Notes: generated by a model not told the origin, from the sequence alone. A stretch of DNA of 64,000 nucleotides from Xanthomarina gelatinilytica (GCF_000348685.1 NZ_ANLA01000004.1:124001-188000); one strand, 5' to 3'. Shown: positions 46,107-55,631, numbered from the stretch's first letter. Program-made: numbers and translations.

Positions 46107-46823
46107 ATGCGTTTTAAAATTTTTATTTATGCCATCATCATTTCTTTAATCTCACAAACTTGTAAAGAGGAAAAAACCGTGGAGTTTCAAGAAGTTACCA
46201 AAACTACAACAAACAATAAACTACTTGAAATTCACATACCAGAAGCTTCTGGAAACGATGATATTTCCAAAAACATTAATTTTTCCATCCATCAGCATGT
46301 TATAAATTCTTTAAACATAAAAGATACTGAAGCTCCAGCCTTAAAAACCATAGAAGAAAGTATTGATGCTTTTAACAATGAGTACGAATCTTTTAAGTCT
46401 GATTTTCCTGAAACCATTATCGCATGGGAAGCTCAAATAGATGGTGAAGTCATGTACCAATCTGCGGATGTTATTTCACTCTCCATTACAACCTACATGA
46501 ACACTGGTGGTGCTCATGGACACTTAAATGTTTCTTTTTTGAATTTTAATGCCCAAACAGGTAAAATGTTGAAAAATGAAGACCTGTTTGAAGATTATTT
46601 AGCATTTACCAAGATTGCCAAAACGTATTTTGATGAGGAAATTGCAGATAAAAAAGACCTGTATTTTGAACCAGATAATTTTACACTTCCCGAAAATATT
46701 GGATTTAACGAAGAAGGTGTTATTTTGCTTTACAACACCTATGAAATAGCTCCATATTCTTCTGGAATGACTGAAATACAGATTCCATGGGAAGAATTAC
46801 AGACTTCATTAAACTATTTATAG
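46107..46823 (+). CDS. DUF3298/DUF4163 (RsiV-like) lipoprotein
   Basis: A 238-residue protein. A hydrophobic N-terminus (MRFKIFIYAIIISLISQTC) ends in a cysteine followed by KEEKT, probably a lipoprotein signal. The region around YMNTGGAHGHLNVSFLNFNAQTGKML is the hallmark of DUF3298, and the part before it fits DUF4163, a pair known from RsiV and from lysozyme-binding proteins. No sigma-factor gene adjoins, so a direct anti-sigma role is unlikely. Ends convergently with the DinB-like gene, overlapping by 6 bases. Confidence 0.8.
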   Translation: MRFKIFIYAIIISLISQTCKEEKTVEFQEVTKTTTNNKLLEIHIPEASGNDDISKNINFSIHQHVINSLNIKDTEAPALKTIEESIDAFNNEYESFKSDFPETIIAWEAQIDGEVMYQSADVISLSITTYMNTGGAHGHLNVSFLNFNAQTGKMLKNEDLFEDYLAFTKIAKTYFDEEIADKKDLYFEPDNFTLPENIGFNEEGVILLYNTYEIAPYSSGMTEIQIPWEELQTSLNYL

Positions 46824-47273
46824 AGCACGTTTTAGCGCCAAGATATAACCTAAATGAATGCCTTCATGAAAATTATTGAAATCTATGGCTTCATCTACAT
46901 TTGTTAAAGTGCTTTTGGTAGTAACCGTGTACTCATTATAAGTTTCAAATACGTTATTGTTGTAGTCTTCTTTTGTTTTTTCTATGGTAGAAAACAGCAA
47001 ACCTTTTATCAAATCCACTTCAGCCCAAGTAACATCTTGTTCCGGTTTGGTGCCTTTTCGGTATTTTTCTACCATGTCGTTTGTTAAAAGCATTGGCAAT
47101 CCAGACAAATTGTAAACCAACAATTGCTGAGTGACAATGGTATGTGCAATGTTCCAAATAATATTGTTATTAAAGCCTTTGGGAACCTTGTTGAGTTCTT
47201 CTAAAGTGAAGGTTTCTAAAAACGTTTTAAATATTGCCCTATTTTTGTTTGTAATGTCAAAAGCCCAATCCAT
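46818..47273 (-). CDS. DinB-like (DinB_2) metalloprotein
   Basis: A 151-residue four-helix-bundle protein. NIIWNIAHTIVTQQLLVYNLSGLP supplies the first metal-binding His, and NFHEGIHLGYILALKRAL the final pair, which is the DinB/YfiT triple-His pattern. Members include thiol-S-transferases (bacillithiol and similar), but many are uncharacterised. It is a single gene overlapping the convergent DUF3298 gene by 6 bases. Specific activity unknown. Confidence 0.82.
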   Translation of the reverse strand: MDWAFDITNKNRAIFKTFLETFTLEELNKVPKGFNNNIIWNIAHTIVTQQLLVYNLSGLPMLLTNDMVEKYRKGTKPEQDVTWAEVDLIKGLLFSTIEKTKEDYNNNVFETYNEYTVTTKSTLTNVDEAIDFNNFHEGIHLGYILALKRAL

Positions 47274-47380
47274 CTTGTTATTTTTTATTAAAAGTAATTA
47301 TTTTTTCAATAAAAATGGACGTTCTTTGTCAAGAGAAAATAAATGTTAACACAAAAGTTACTCACTAACGTGAGCATAAA

Positions 47381-47734
47381 ATGAAGAAGGTCTATTATTT
47401 AAAAACTTGCAATACCTGCTTACGTATTTTAAAGGAACTAAACCTACCTTCCGGGTTTGTTTTACAAGAGATTAAAAACGAAGAGATTACTGTTAAGCAA
47501 CTTGAAGAAATGAAACAGTTGGCTGGCTCCTATGAAACCCTTTTTAGTAAAAGAGCCAAGCTTTACAAAGAAATGGATTTAAAAAATCAAGACCTGAAAG
47601 AAGCCGATTACAAACAATATCTTTTGGAACATTATACCTTTTTAAGTCGCCCTGTAATTGTTTACAACAACCATATTTTTATTGGGAATTCCAAAAAAAC
47701 AATCCAACTAGCCAAAGAAGCCATACATGGATAA
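47381..47734 (+). CDS. ArsC/Spx-family thioredoxin-fold protein
   Basis: A 117-residue protein beginning MKKVYYLKTCNTCLRILKEL; CNTC is at the active-site position, and SRPVIVYNNHIFIGNSKKTI is the family's cis-Pro region. ArsC-like proteins are arsenate reductases or thiol-redox regulators; no arsenic genes adjoin, and the resistance-determining arginines cannot be confirmed, so the role is open. The stop lies inside the next gene (8-base overlap), pointing to coupled translation with the EamA transporter. A CTCAC-TAAC-GTGAG inverted repeat lies just upstream. Confidence 0.85.
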   Translation: MKKVYYLKTCNTCLRILKELNLPSGFVLQEIKNEEITVKQLEEMKQLAGSYETLFSKRAKLYKEMDLKNQDLKEADYKQYLLEHYTFLSRPVIVYNNHIFIGNSKKTIQLAKEAIHG

Positions 47735-48623
47735 AACCAGGATTTTTGCGCTTATTGCTGTGTTTTTGGTGCAGGTTATTTATGGTTTTACCTTTACGTT
47801 TGCCAACGATGTTATTGACGATGGATTTATAAAACCTTTCGGTTTTATTTTTATACGTGTTTTGGGAGCAGCCATTTTATTCTGGATTTTAAGTTTGTTT
47901 ACTCCCAAACAACGCATAGAACCCAAAGATTTTATCATACTGTTTTTTGCCTCTGTTTTTGGTATTGCCTTAAACATGTTAACTTTCTTTAAAGGTCTTG
48001 AATATACAACTCCCATCCATGCCTCTGTAATTATGACGGTAGTTCCAATTGTGGTGTTGGTTTTGTCTGCTTTTTTCTTAAAGGAAAGAATTACCGGTTT
48101 AAAAATTATAGGGATTTTACTCGGCTTTTCAGGGGCTATAGTATTATCGGTTTACGGCAAATCCACTCACGTAGCAGATCATATTCCTCTTGGAAATTTA
48201 TTGGTATTTATTAATGCTGTTTCTTATAGTATTTACCTTATTGTTATAAAAAAACTAACCAGCAAATATCATCCATTTACGTTTATAAAATGGTTGTTTT
48301 TGTTTGGGTTTATTTTGGTTCTGCCTTTTGGATATGGCGAATTTTCTACCATAGCCTGGACTTCTTTTTCACCATATATTGTGTTTTCAGTCTTATTTGT
48401 AGTGGTAGGGGCAACCTTCACCACTTATCTTTTAAACCCAATTGCCTTAAGGCATTTAAAAGCTTCAACTGTAAGTACGTTTTTATATATACAACCTGTA
48501 ATTGCCAGTATTTTTGCTTTATTAATGGGAAGCGACACTATGAATTTAATTAAAATTGTAGCTGCTTGCTTAATTTTTACAGGTGTTTATTTGGTAACCA
48601 AAAAACCCAAACTATATCGTTAA
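47727..48623 (+). CDS. EamA/DMT-family transporter
   Basis: A 298-residue membrane protein with ten hydrophobic segments arranged as two five-helix EamA halves (FKGLEYTTPIHASVIMTVVPIVVLVLSAFFLKERI in the first; ALRHLKASTVSTFLYIQPVIASIFALLMGSD in the second). These drug/metabolite exporters move metabolites or amino acids; substrate unknown. It overlaps the ArsC-like gene by 8 bases at the start, and the thioesterase gene by 12 bases at the convergent end. Confidence 0.92.
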   Translation: MDKTRIFALIAVFLVQVIYGFTFTFANDVIDDGFIKPFGFIFIRVLGAAILFWILSLFTPKQRIEPKDFIILFFASVFGIALNMLTFFKGLEYTTPIHASVIMTVVPIVVLVLSAFFLKERITGLKIIGILLGFSGAIVLSVYGKSTHVADHIPLGNLLVFINAVSYSIYLIVIKKLTSKYHPFTFIKWLFLFGFILVLPFGYGEFSTIAWTSFSPYIVFSVLFVVVGATFTTYLLNPIALRHLKASTVSTFLYIQPVIASIFALLMGSDTMNLIKIVAACLIFTGVYLVTKKPKLYR

Positions 48624-49091
48624 ATGAACCGGTTTTTTGCCAGAAACCCTTGTGTCTTCTTTTGTAAGGGTTTTATAAGCATCAGATTTTGGGAAGGTGT
48701 TTTTAATGGCCAATAACGTTTCCGGCAATTTGGTTAACTTTCTGGAGTTAAGATCCATCCAAGCACCAAGCATTTCGCAATGGGCAATGTTTTCTCCTTT
48801 TTCATTGTAAAAATTATGATCGAATTTAAAAAACATCCCATCTTCACTTAAGCCAGAAACCTCTAAACCAACAACGATTTGCTGTCCTAAAAATGCTTCT
48901 TTAAAATAATACATATGTTCATAAAACACCACAGGACCAATATGGTATTCACCCAAAGTTTTCATACTAAAACCATTTTCAACCAAAAAGGCCATTCTGG
49001 TATGACTCATAAAATTAGTATAAGCACTGTTGGCCAAATGCCTGTTGGCATCTACATCACTCCATCTAATTTCAAACTGTTTTTTGTACAT
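48612..49091 (-). CDS. Hotdog-fold acyl-CoA thioesterase (4HBT type)
   Basis: A 159-residue protein. WSDVDANRHLANSAYTNFMSHTRMAFL carries the acidic active-site residue and the HxxN-like pattern of 4-hydroxybenzoyl-CoA-type thioesterases; the rest is the expected beta-sheet wrapped around a helix. It should hydrolyse a CoA or ACP thioester; the acyl chain is unknown. Its promoter region contains a -7 element (49114) and a 16-base palindrome just upstream of it. Confidence 0.87.
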   Translation of the reverse strand: MYKKQFEIRWSDVDANRHLANSAYTNFMSHTRMAFLVENGFSMKTLGEYHIGPVVFYEHMYYFKEAFLGQQIVVGLEVSGLSEDGMFFKFDHNFYNEKGENIAHCEMLGAWMDLNSRKLTKLPETLLAIKNTFPKSDAYKTLTKEDTRVSGKKPVHLTI

Positions 49092-49113
49092 CTTGCATCT
49101 GTTTTTAAAAGAA

Positions 49114-49121
49114 CAAATTTA
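49114..49121 (-). promoter_or_regulatory. Possible -7 promoter element of the thioesterase gene
   Basis: The minus strand reads TAAATTTG, 22 bases before the ATG. A possible -33 TTTG lies at the complement of 49146-49149, 24 bases away, flanking the palindrome at 49131-49146. Confidence 0.5.
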
Positions 49122-49130
49122 CATTTTTAT

Positions 49131-49146
49131 ATTATGCACGCATAAC
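49131..49146. promoter_or_regulatory. Near-palindrome, second copy of the candidate operator
   Basis: ATTATGCACGCATAAC differs at two positions from the perfect palindrome at 16461-16476. It lies between the -33 and -7 regions of the thioesterase promoter, a location where a bound repressor would block transcription. Confidence 0.5.
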
Positions 49147-49179
49147 AAAATTAGTGTTTTCTAAACCTCAATATTTACC

Positions 49180-49187
49180 TACCTTTG
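49180..49187 (+). promoter_or_regulatory. Possible -7 promoter element of yicC-gmk-nadD
   Basis: TACCTTTG, a full TAnnTTTG match, 21 bases before the yicC ATG. Confidence 0.5.
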
Positions 49188-49208
49188 TAACATACTATAA
49201 ATAAGTTT

Positions 49209-50066
49209 ATGATACACTCCATGACAGGTTATGGCAAATCGGTTTTACAATTGCCAAACAAAAAAATTACCATAGAAATAAAATCCCTTAACAGTAAAAA
49301 TCTGGATTTGAATGCCAGAATGCCTTCTATTTACAGAGAAAAAGAACTGTCTTTAAGAAAACTTATTGCCAACACATTGGAACGTGGAAAAATAGATTTT
49401 TCCATATATGTTGAAATTACTGGTGAAGAAACCACCACACAGGTAAACAAAACCGTTATAAAACAATACATCAAGCAACTGAAAGATATTGTGGATGGGG
49501 ACGAAACCGAACTTTTAAAAATGGCTGTTCGATTTCCTGATGCCCTAAATACAGAAAGGGACGATATTGATGAAGATGAATGGCAAGCTATTTTAAATGA
49601 AATAAATGTGGCTTTAAATAATATTGACATCTATAGATTGGACGAAGGTAAAGCGCTTGAAGCAGATTTTAGAATTCGTTTAAAAAATATTGAAACCTTA
49701 TTGGAGCAAGTTATTGCCATGGATCCCGAGCGTATAGAAGGTGTCCGGGAACGCTTACGTAAAGGTGTTGAAGAGTTAAAAGAAAAAGTGGATGAAAACC
49801 GATTTGAACAAGAACTGGTATTTTACATTGAAAAATTTGATATCACCGAAGAAAAAGTACGTCTAAAAAACCATCTGGATTATTTTAATGCTGCTTTAAG
49901 TTCAGACGATTCCAATGGAAAAAAACTAGGTTTTATAGGTCAGGAAATTGGTAGGGAAATAAATACCATTGGCTCTAAAAGCAACTATGCTCCTATGCAA
50001 AAACTTGTGGTACAAATGAAAGATGAACTAGAGAAAATAAAAGAACAGCTTTTAAATGTGTTGTAG
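49209..50066 (+). CDS. yicC: YicC-family protein
   Basis: A 285-residue protein starting MIHSMTGYGKSVLQLPNKKITIEIKSLNSKNLDLNARMP and ending GSKSNYAPMQKLVVQMKDELEKIKEQLLNVL, both typical of YicC, reported as an endoribonuclease family. Conserved blocks such as LGFIGQEIGREINTIGSK are present. First gene of a yicC-gmk-nadD run; the gap of 37 bases to gmk contains AT-rich TTTAAAGTTTAAAG sequence. Confidence 0.93.
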   Translation: MIHSMTGYGKSVLQLPNKKITIEIKSLNSKNLDLNARMPSIYREKELSLRKLIANTLERGKIDFSIYVEITGEETTTQVNKTVIKQYIKQLKDIVDGDETELLKMAVRFPDALNTERDDIDEDEWQAILNEINVALNNIDIYRLDEGKALEADFRIRLKNIETLLEQVIAMDPERIEGVRERLRKGVEELKEKVDENRFEQELVFYIEKFDITEEKVRLKNHLDYFNAALSSDDSNGKKLGFIGQEIGREINTIGSKSNYAPMQKLVVQMKDELEKIKEQLLNVL

Positions 50067-50103
50067 ATTTAAAGTTTAAAGTTCAAAAATTAAAAAATTA
50101 TTC

Positions 50104-50700
50104 GTGACAAACAAACATCCACACAAAGGCAAGCTCATTGTATTTTCTGCTCCTTCAGGCTCTGGAAAAACAACCATTGTGAGACACCTTTTAAAACAAG
50201 ACCACTTAAACTTGGAATTTTCAATTTCTGCCACTTCCAGAGAAAAAAGAGGCAATGAGGTACATGGAAAAGACTATTATTTTTTATCTGCTTCAGAATT
50301 TAAAACAAAAATTAAAAACGAGGAATTCCTGGAATGGGAAGAGGTTTACAGAGATAACTTTTATGGTACTTTAAAAACCGAAGTGGAACGTATTTGGGCA
50401 AAAGGCAAACATGTTATTTTTGATATTGATGTGTCTGGTGGTTTGCGTATTAAACGAAAATTCCCAGAAGAAACTCTAGCGGTTTTTGTTAAACCACCAA
50501 GTATAGACGAGCTTAAAATAAGATTGAAAAAACGCCAAACCGAAAGTGCAGATAAAATCAATATGCGCATTGCCAAAGCGTCTGCCGAACTTGCTACTGC
50601 TCCTTTATTTGATGTTATTATAGAAAATGATAACCTAGAAAAAGCTTTACAGGAAGCCGAGACTTTGGTGGATAATTTTTTACATATCAAAACGCTTTAA
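50104..50700 (+). CDS. gmk: guanylate kinase
   Basis: A 198-residue enzyme phosphorylating GMP to GDP. The P-loop SAPSGSGKTTIVRHLL lies near residues 15-30, followed by FSISATSREKRGNEVHGKDYYFLSASEF (GMP site) and DVIIENDNLEKAL at the end. I take the GTG at 50104 as the start: no ATG exists in frame before the P-loop, and the N-terminus MTNKHPHKGKLIVFSAPSGSG has family length. It is followed 3 bases later by nadD. Confidence 0.95.
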   Translation: MTNKHPHKGKLIVFSAPSGSGKTTIVRHLLKQDHLNLEFSISATSREKRGNEVHGKDYYFLSASEFKTKIKNEEFLEWEEVYRDNFYGTLKTEVERIWAKGKHVIFDIDVSGGLRIKRKFPEETLAVFVKPPSIDELKIRLKKRQTESADKINMRIAKASAELATAPLFDVIIENDNLEKALQEAETLVDNFLHIKTL

Positions 50701-50703
50701 AAA

Positions 50704-51282
50704 ATGAAAATAGGACTGTTTTTTGGTTCTTTTAACCCTATTCACGTTGGACATTTGATTATTGCCAATCATTTGGTGGAACACAGCGATTTAGACAAAG
50801 TCTGGTTTGTGGTGACACCTCATAATCCATTTAAAAAGAAAAGTACCTTACTTGACAATTACCAACGCCTGGAAATGGTTTACAGAGCTACCAAAGATTA
50901 TGATTCCTTAAGTCCTAGCGATATAGAATTTAACTTACCTCAACCCAATTACACCATAAATACCTTAGCCTATTTGGAAGAAAAGTTTCCAGATTACAAA
51001 TTTAGCTTGCTTATGGGCGAAGACAATTTAAAGAGTTTTCACAAGTGGAAAAATTACAAACTTATCCTGGAACAGTACCATATTTACACCTATCCTCGTC
51101 TGTCTGAAGGGACTGTAGAAACTCAATTTAAAGGTCACGAAAAAATACATCACATTCAAGCTCCCATCATGGAACTTTCATCTACATTTATAAGAAAATC
51201 CATTAAAGCTGGTAAAAATGTAAAGCCTATGCTACCAGAACATGTATGGGAATATTTGGATGAAATGAATTTCTATAAATAA
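50704..51282 (+). CDS. nadD: nicotinate-nucleotide adenylyltransferase
   Basis: A 192-residue enzyme turning nicotinate mononucleotide into deamido-NAD. Signature GLFFGSFNPIHVGHLIIAN (residues 3-21) contains the GSFxPxHxGH motif, and ELSSTFIRKSIKAGKN contains the second ATP-binding motif (SSTxIR). It begins 3 bases after gmk and ends in a palindromic terminator whose first bases overlap the stop codon. Confidence 0.95.
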   Translation: MKIGLFFGSFNPIHVGHLIIANHLVEHSDLDKVWFVVTPHNPFKKKSTLLDNYQRLEMVYRATKDYDSLSPSDIEFNLPQPNYTINTLAYLEEKFPDYKFSLLMGEDNLKSFHKWKNYKLILEQYHIYTYPRLSEGTVETQFKGHEKIHHIQAPIMELSSTFIRKSIKAGKNVKPMLPEHVWEYLDEMNFYK

Positions 51283-51308
51283 AAGCGCAGCCAATTGGCT
51301 GCGCTTTT
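51281..51308. terminator. Palindromic terminator after nadD
   Basis: A perfect 12-bp stem AAAAGCGCAGCC / GGCTGCGCTTTT around AATT. It begins at the nadD stop and lies 24 bases past the end of the convergent secreted-protein gene, so it can serve both strands. T runs are short. Confidence 0.75.
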
Positions 51309-51331
51309 AAATAACATTACTCTTATAAACA

Positions 51332-53521
51332 CTAAAAGCGTTTTAACATCTTTTTGGTAACCACTACCTCATTATCCATAGTTGCCTTAGCTATATATGT
51401 TGCTTTATGTAAGGCTGGCAAACTATAGGTGGCGGAATTTTCAAAACCATCCAAAACATAAACTTTTCGACCCTGTACATCATAAATTTCAAGGCTTTTT
51501 ACAGGATGCATATTAGAGGTTTTAAATGTGAATTCATTATTTCCAAGCTCAATAATACTTAACTGGTTTTTCAATTCCAGAGAATGTATAGATAGGGTGT
51601 TTTCTTGAAAAACAATCTCAAAACGATCATTAAATTCTCCAACTGAAGAAGTAAACACATAATCTGAATTTGTAAGGTTATGTGTTATATTCTGATAGTT
51701 GTCCTTTAAATAAACCGTATTGTTATGTAAAAAATCACCTTCATATTTAGCCAATGTAAAGGTATATAATGTAGCTTCGTCTATTGAGGTATAAAAGCCA
51801 AGAGGGATCACCTCTTCTAAGGTCAGGCTGCTTTCTGCTTTTCCTTGAATGGCGTATATTTTTTCAGTTTCATTTTCAATAAAGGTATAAATTATGGCAG
51901 CAGCATCTGTGGATAAATTTCTTGGTGTATCATAGGAAAGTCCATCATTCCCGTTAGAGGCTCCTTGAACATAAGCCATAAGCACTTGGTTAAACGCACC
52001 ATTATCAGATGACAAGCTTACCCAGAGTTTATTGGCTTGATTTTCAGTTCTAAAAAATTGGGAATTGCTTGTGTTATCTGCCACTCTCATGCTATTATTA
52101 AAAACCACATCATCGTTTGTTAAACCTTGCACAAAAAAGCCTTGTCCAGAAGGAATATACCTATTGGGAATGATTGGTTTTCCTCCAGCTATTTCTCCAC
52201 TTCCAGAGTTAATGATTGCGTAATCATCACTATTAAAATTATAAACTTCGTTTCCATTATTTGTGGCATCTGGTAAAGAAGCATGAGACCAGAAATAAAT
52301 GGAACCAGCTATTACAGAGCTATTCTCGGCAAAAAAGGCATCCACATCAATGGCACTAGGATATGGATTCCCAATAAAATTCCAATCGCTGTCACCGTTA
52401 TCTCCATTATAGTAAATGGGTGTTGTAATGGTTCCTGTGTTAAAAGGTCCATCAAAATTATGATCGTACGTATTCCCTGAGACAAATCCAGCAGATTTTT
52501 GTGTGGCAGCGTAGCCAACTCCAGGAACCAAAACATCGGTTCCAGCAAGATTGGTCCAATCGTCACCATTATCATCCACATCGTCATGCCCTGGAACATA
52601 GGTGTTCCCATTGTCAGTTTCCATTAATACATCCAAATAATTTTGGGCATTAAACCAATATCTTCTATTGGAATTTGCAAATGCTTGGTTTGCCGTAGTG
52701 TTGCTTACCGGAGAGCTCCAATAGGTATAGTCGTACCAATTTACCAACTGGGAGGTTGTTTTATTTACCGTTGAAAGTCCTCCAGGTTTCAAAGTAAATA
52801 CTCCAGAGTCTTCCACTTGAACAAAAGCGCCTTGGGTTTCTACAATTATTTGTCCATCCACAATAACGTCTGTTTTTACTTTAACAAAGGTATTGTTATC
52901 AACTGTTAAGGTTTTACCTGCATCAATATTCAGGCTCCAAGCCAATAAGTCGGAATTTGAGGAAGTTTCATAATTCCCAGATAAAGTAACAATGGTTTCA
53001 AGGTTTGGGATGCCATTGCTCCAGGTACTACCATTCCATATGGTTTCCTTTCTGGAAACTTCTCCTTCAACATTGATAATTTCATCTACCTGATTACTGA
53101 ATTGCTGTCTGGTATCTGTTGGATCTGGAGCAAAGATGTGTATGGTTCCAGAATGAATTCCTACAGGCATACTGGATTTCAATCTTATATATACATCTAC
53201 TGGACCCGAATCTATTATGGTATTAGGTATAATGAGCATGTTGGTAAAATTGTTATTAGCCTCTAAAGACACTTCATAACCTGTAGAAGCATTAATGGTA
53301 TAAGATCTCTCTAAAGCCAACACATCGTTAATTTGAAACGATTGAGCTGCAGATGGTCCAGAGCCGTGAACATAATTAAAACCTGAAAGGCTAGTTGGAA
53401 AAAAATAGAACACAACATTTGGGATTGTGTGTGGATTGGTGTCTAAATGTGTCTTGCCAAGCCCAAAAAAAGGTAGGCATAAAACACCAATAAAGATAGG
53501 TGTGAGTAATTTTGTTTTCAT
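51332..53521 (-). CDS. Secreted T9SS cargo protein
   Basis: A 729-residue protein with signal peptide (about 1-22, ending FFGLGK). The N-terminal part (about 25-150) is a beta-rich domain I do not recognise. From about residue 160 (IWNGSTWSNGIPNLETIV) to the end it follows the C-terminal module of the 1768-residue protein at 31300-36606: shared stretches include WYDYTYWSSP, NWNFIGNPYPSAI, IPSGQGFFV, FNNSMRV and EEVIPLGFYTSIDEATLY. The final 80 residues form a type IX sorting domain (SLEIYDVQGRKVYVLDG to VVTKKMLKRF). Role unknown; probably surface-attached or secreted. Confidence 0.88.
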   Translation of the reverse strand: MKTKLLTPIFIGVLCLPFFGLGKTHLDTNPHTIPNVVFYFFPTSLSGFNYVHGSGPSAAQSFQINDVLALERSYTINASTGYEVSLEANNNFTNMLIIPNTIIDSGPVDVYIRLKSSMPVGIHSGTIHIFAPDPTDTRQQFSNQVDEIINVEGEVSRKETIWNGSTWSNGIPNLETIVTLSGNYETSSNSDLLAWSLNIDAGKTLTVDNNTFVKVKTDVIVDGQIIVETQGAFVQVEDSGVFTLKPGGLSTVNKTTSQLVNWYDYTYWSSPVSNTTANQAFANSNRRYWFNAQNYLDVLMETDNGNTYVPGHDDVDDNGDDWTNLAGTDVLVPGVGYAATQKSAGFVSGNTYDHNFDGPFNTGTITTPIYYNGDNGDSDWNFIGNPYPSAIDVDAFFAENSSVIAGSIYFWSHASLPDATNNGNEVYNFNSDDYAIINSGSGEIAGGKPIIPNRYIPSGQGFFVQGLTNDDVVFNNSMRVADNTSNSQFFRTENQANKLWVSLSSDNGAFNQVLMAYVQGASNGNDGLSYDTPRNLSTDAAAIIYTFIENETEKIYAIQGKAESSLTLEEVIPLGFYTSIDEATLYTFTLAKYEGDFLHNNTVYLKDNYQNITHNLTNSDYVFTSSVGEFNDRFEIVFQENTLSIHSLELKNQLSIIELGNNEFTFKTSNMHPVKSLEIYDVQGRKVYVLDGFENSATYSLPALHKATYIAKATMDNEVVVTKKMLKRF

Positions 53522-53630
53522 AAGTAGGTTTTTTAATTGGGATATTTAACAACAAGTTAAATTTTAAAATCTAAAAAAGGTCTAAACAACAGTGTTTTTC
53601 GATGAAATGCAATAAATTGAAAGTGTTTTT

Positions 53631-54500
53631 TTACTTTCCAATTTGTTTTGTAGTCCTAATCACAGCCTGTTCATTCTTCCATTCAATCCATTTTTGACCT
53701 TTTATACGTCTCATGGCATTATCAAAATAGCGCATCACCAAAATATTGTATATGGCTTTACTTAAATTAAATGGGTTTCTAGGAATGGCTCTCAAGCTCA
53801 ACGAGAAACCTGTGGTTACATATTTCATATAATGCCAGTAACCTTCAGGCATGTACAGCATATCTCCATGTTTTAAAGTAGTTTTAAAACCTGTTGCCTG
53901 TTTTAAAGCAGGCCATTTTTCAAGATCTGGATTTGAGAAATCAATATCTTCCCTTGTTATTAAGGAATGAGGGATTTTATATAAAAATTTGTTTTGCTTT
54001 TGGTCGAAAAGAATAATGTCTTTTTCTCCTTCAAAATGAACATGGAAAATATTTGCCAAGTCTATATCATAATGCATGAAGGTGTAGGAATCTTTTCCTC
54101 CAAAAAAGAGCATTGGGAGTTTTTTTAATAGTTTTAACCCTAAATCTGGATAGTTAAAATCGTTTTGTAGCTGTGGTACTTCTTTTAATATGTTCCAGAG
54201 AAAAATACGGTATTTGGTAGAACCGTTTTGAAGCAACTTTATGTAATCCTTTAAAGGCATTTTTGCATGAGCCTCGTTAAAACCATCTTTGCAGGATACA
54301 TGTCTATCGTCGTACAAAGGAACGGTTTTGTCTCCTGCTATGTCTTTAAAATAATTGAGGTTCCATTTGGAAAAAGCTGGCCAATCTTCAATAAATTGCT
54401 CTATAACCACAGGCTTTTGCGGTTTAAAGTAACGCTTTAAAAAATCTTCTTTAGAGATAGATTTTTCACGTGGAATATCTTGAAGATTCAATTTCAACAT
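53631..54500 (-). CDS. Cupin-like (JmjC-like) protein
   Basis: A 289-residue protein of the cupin_8/JmjC-like type. FKPQKPVVIEQFIEDWPAFSKWNLNYFK at the N-terminus, then YTFMHYDIDLANIFHVHFEGEKDIILFDQ with a His-x-Asp iron site, and a later His in MPEGYWHYMKYV. Such proteins are Fe(II)/2-oxoglutarate hydroxylases acting on proteins or RNA; substrate here unknown. It lies 36 bases after bioB and closes the biotin run; a link to biotin is not established. Confidence 0.82.
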   Translation of the reverse strand: MLKLNLQDIPREKSISKEDFLKRYFKPQKPVVIEQFIEDWPAFSKWNLNYFKDIAGDKTVPLYDDRHVSCKDGFNEAHAKMPLKDYIKLLQNGSTKYRIFLWNILKEVPQLQNDFNYPDLGLKLLKKLPMLFFGGKDSYTFMHYDIDLANIFHVHFEGEKDIILFDQKQNKFLYKIPHSLITREDIDFSNPDLEKWPALKQATGFKTTLKHGDMLYMPEGYWHYMKYVTTGFSLSLRAIPRNPFNLSKAIYNILVMRYFDNAMRRIKGQKWIEWKNEQAVIRTTKQIGK

Positions 54501-54536
54501 CTATTATTTAAGAGGTTAAAAAACAAATACCATACA

Positions 54537-55631
54537 TTACTTGAAAGTTTTTGCCTTTTCTTTAGCAATTTCGTTGCGTTCTATTTTATGGTCTGGCCTG
54601 GTCCATCTTGGTTTTTCACCCAGGGCTTGATATTGCGAGTCTGAAGCCTCAACTGTTTGGGGTTGTACTTTTTTGGTGAACGGTTTTTGAGGGTTCATTC
54701 CTAAAAGCTCAAACATTTTCATGTCTTCATTCACATCTGGATTTGGCGTAGTCAACAACTTATCTCCTGCAAAAATGGAGTTTGCTCCAGCAAAGAAACA
54801 CATAGCTTGACCTTCCCGACTCATTTGAGTTCTTCCAGCACTTAAACGCACTTGTGTTTCTGGCATGACAATTCTTGTTGTTGCAACCATTCGTATCATG
54901 TCCCAAATCTCAACGGGTTTTTCATCTTCCAAAGGTGTACCTTCCACTGCAACCAAAGCATTTATAGGTGTGGATTCTGGTTGCGGATTTAAAGTGGATA
55001 AAGCCACAAGCATACCTGCTCTGTCTTCTACAGATTCTCCCATACCAATAATTCCTCCAGAACAAACCGTTACATTGGTTTTACGAACATTCTCTATGGT
55101 ATCTAACCTATCTTGATAACCACGTGTGGAAATCACTTCTTTATAGTATTCTTCCGATGAGTCCAAATTATGGTTGTAAGAGTATAAACCAGCTTCGGCC
55201 AGACGCTTGGCTTGGTTTTCGGTTACCATTCCCAAGGTACAGCATACTTCCATATCCAGTTTATTAATGGTTCTTACCATTTCCAAAACTTGGTCAAACT
55301 CTTCACCATCTTTTACGTTTCTCCATGCTGCTCCCATACATACTCTGGAACTTCCCGTTTCTTTAGCACGTAAGGCTTGTGCTTTTACTTGTTGAACAGT
55401 CATTAAATCGTTGCCCTCTATGTTGGTGTGGTAACGTGCAGCTTGAGGACAGTAGCCACAATCTTCTGAGCAGCCTCCTGTTTTAATGGAAAGCAAGGTG
55501 GACACCTGAACCACATTGGGATCATGATGTAAACGATGTATGGTTGCTGCTTCGTAAAGCAGTTCCATCATAGGTTTGTTATATATCTCTAAAATCTGTT
55601 CTTTGGTCCAGTTGTGTCTTGTTTTACTCAT
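54537..55631 (-). CDS. bioB: biotin synthase
   Basis: Radical-SAM enzyme inserting sulfur into dethiobiotin. At 364 residues it carries the SAM-cluster motif CSEDCGYC (Cys54, 58, 61), CCTLGMV with further Cys for the [2Fe-2S] cluster, YNHNLDSSEEYY and RLSAGRTQMS with the arginine ligand of that cluster. The C-terminus extends about 20 to 30 residues beyond E. coli BioB and is lysine-rich. It lies 32 bases after the exported hydrolase gene in an extended biotin operon. Confidence 0.97.
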   Translation of the reverse strand: MSKTRHNWTKEQILEIYNKPMMELLYEAATIHRLHHDPNVVQVSTLLSIKTGGCSEDCGYCPQAARYHTNIEGNDLMTVQQVKAQALRAKETGSSRVCMGAAWRNVKDGEEFDQVLEMVRTINKLDMEVCCTLGMVTENQAKRLAEAGLYSYNHNLDSSEEYYKEVISTRGYQDRLDTIENVRKTNVTVCSGGIIGMGESVEDRAGMLVALSTLNPQPESTPINALVAVEGTPLEDEKPVEIWDMIRMVATTRIVMPETQVRLSAGRTQMSREGQAMCFFAGANSIFAGDKLLTTPNPDVNEDMKMFELLGMNPQKPFTKKVQPQTVEASDSQYQALGEKPRWTRPDHKIERNEIAKEKAKTFK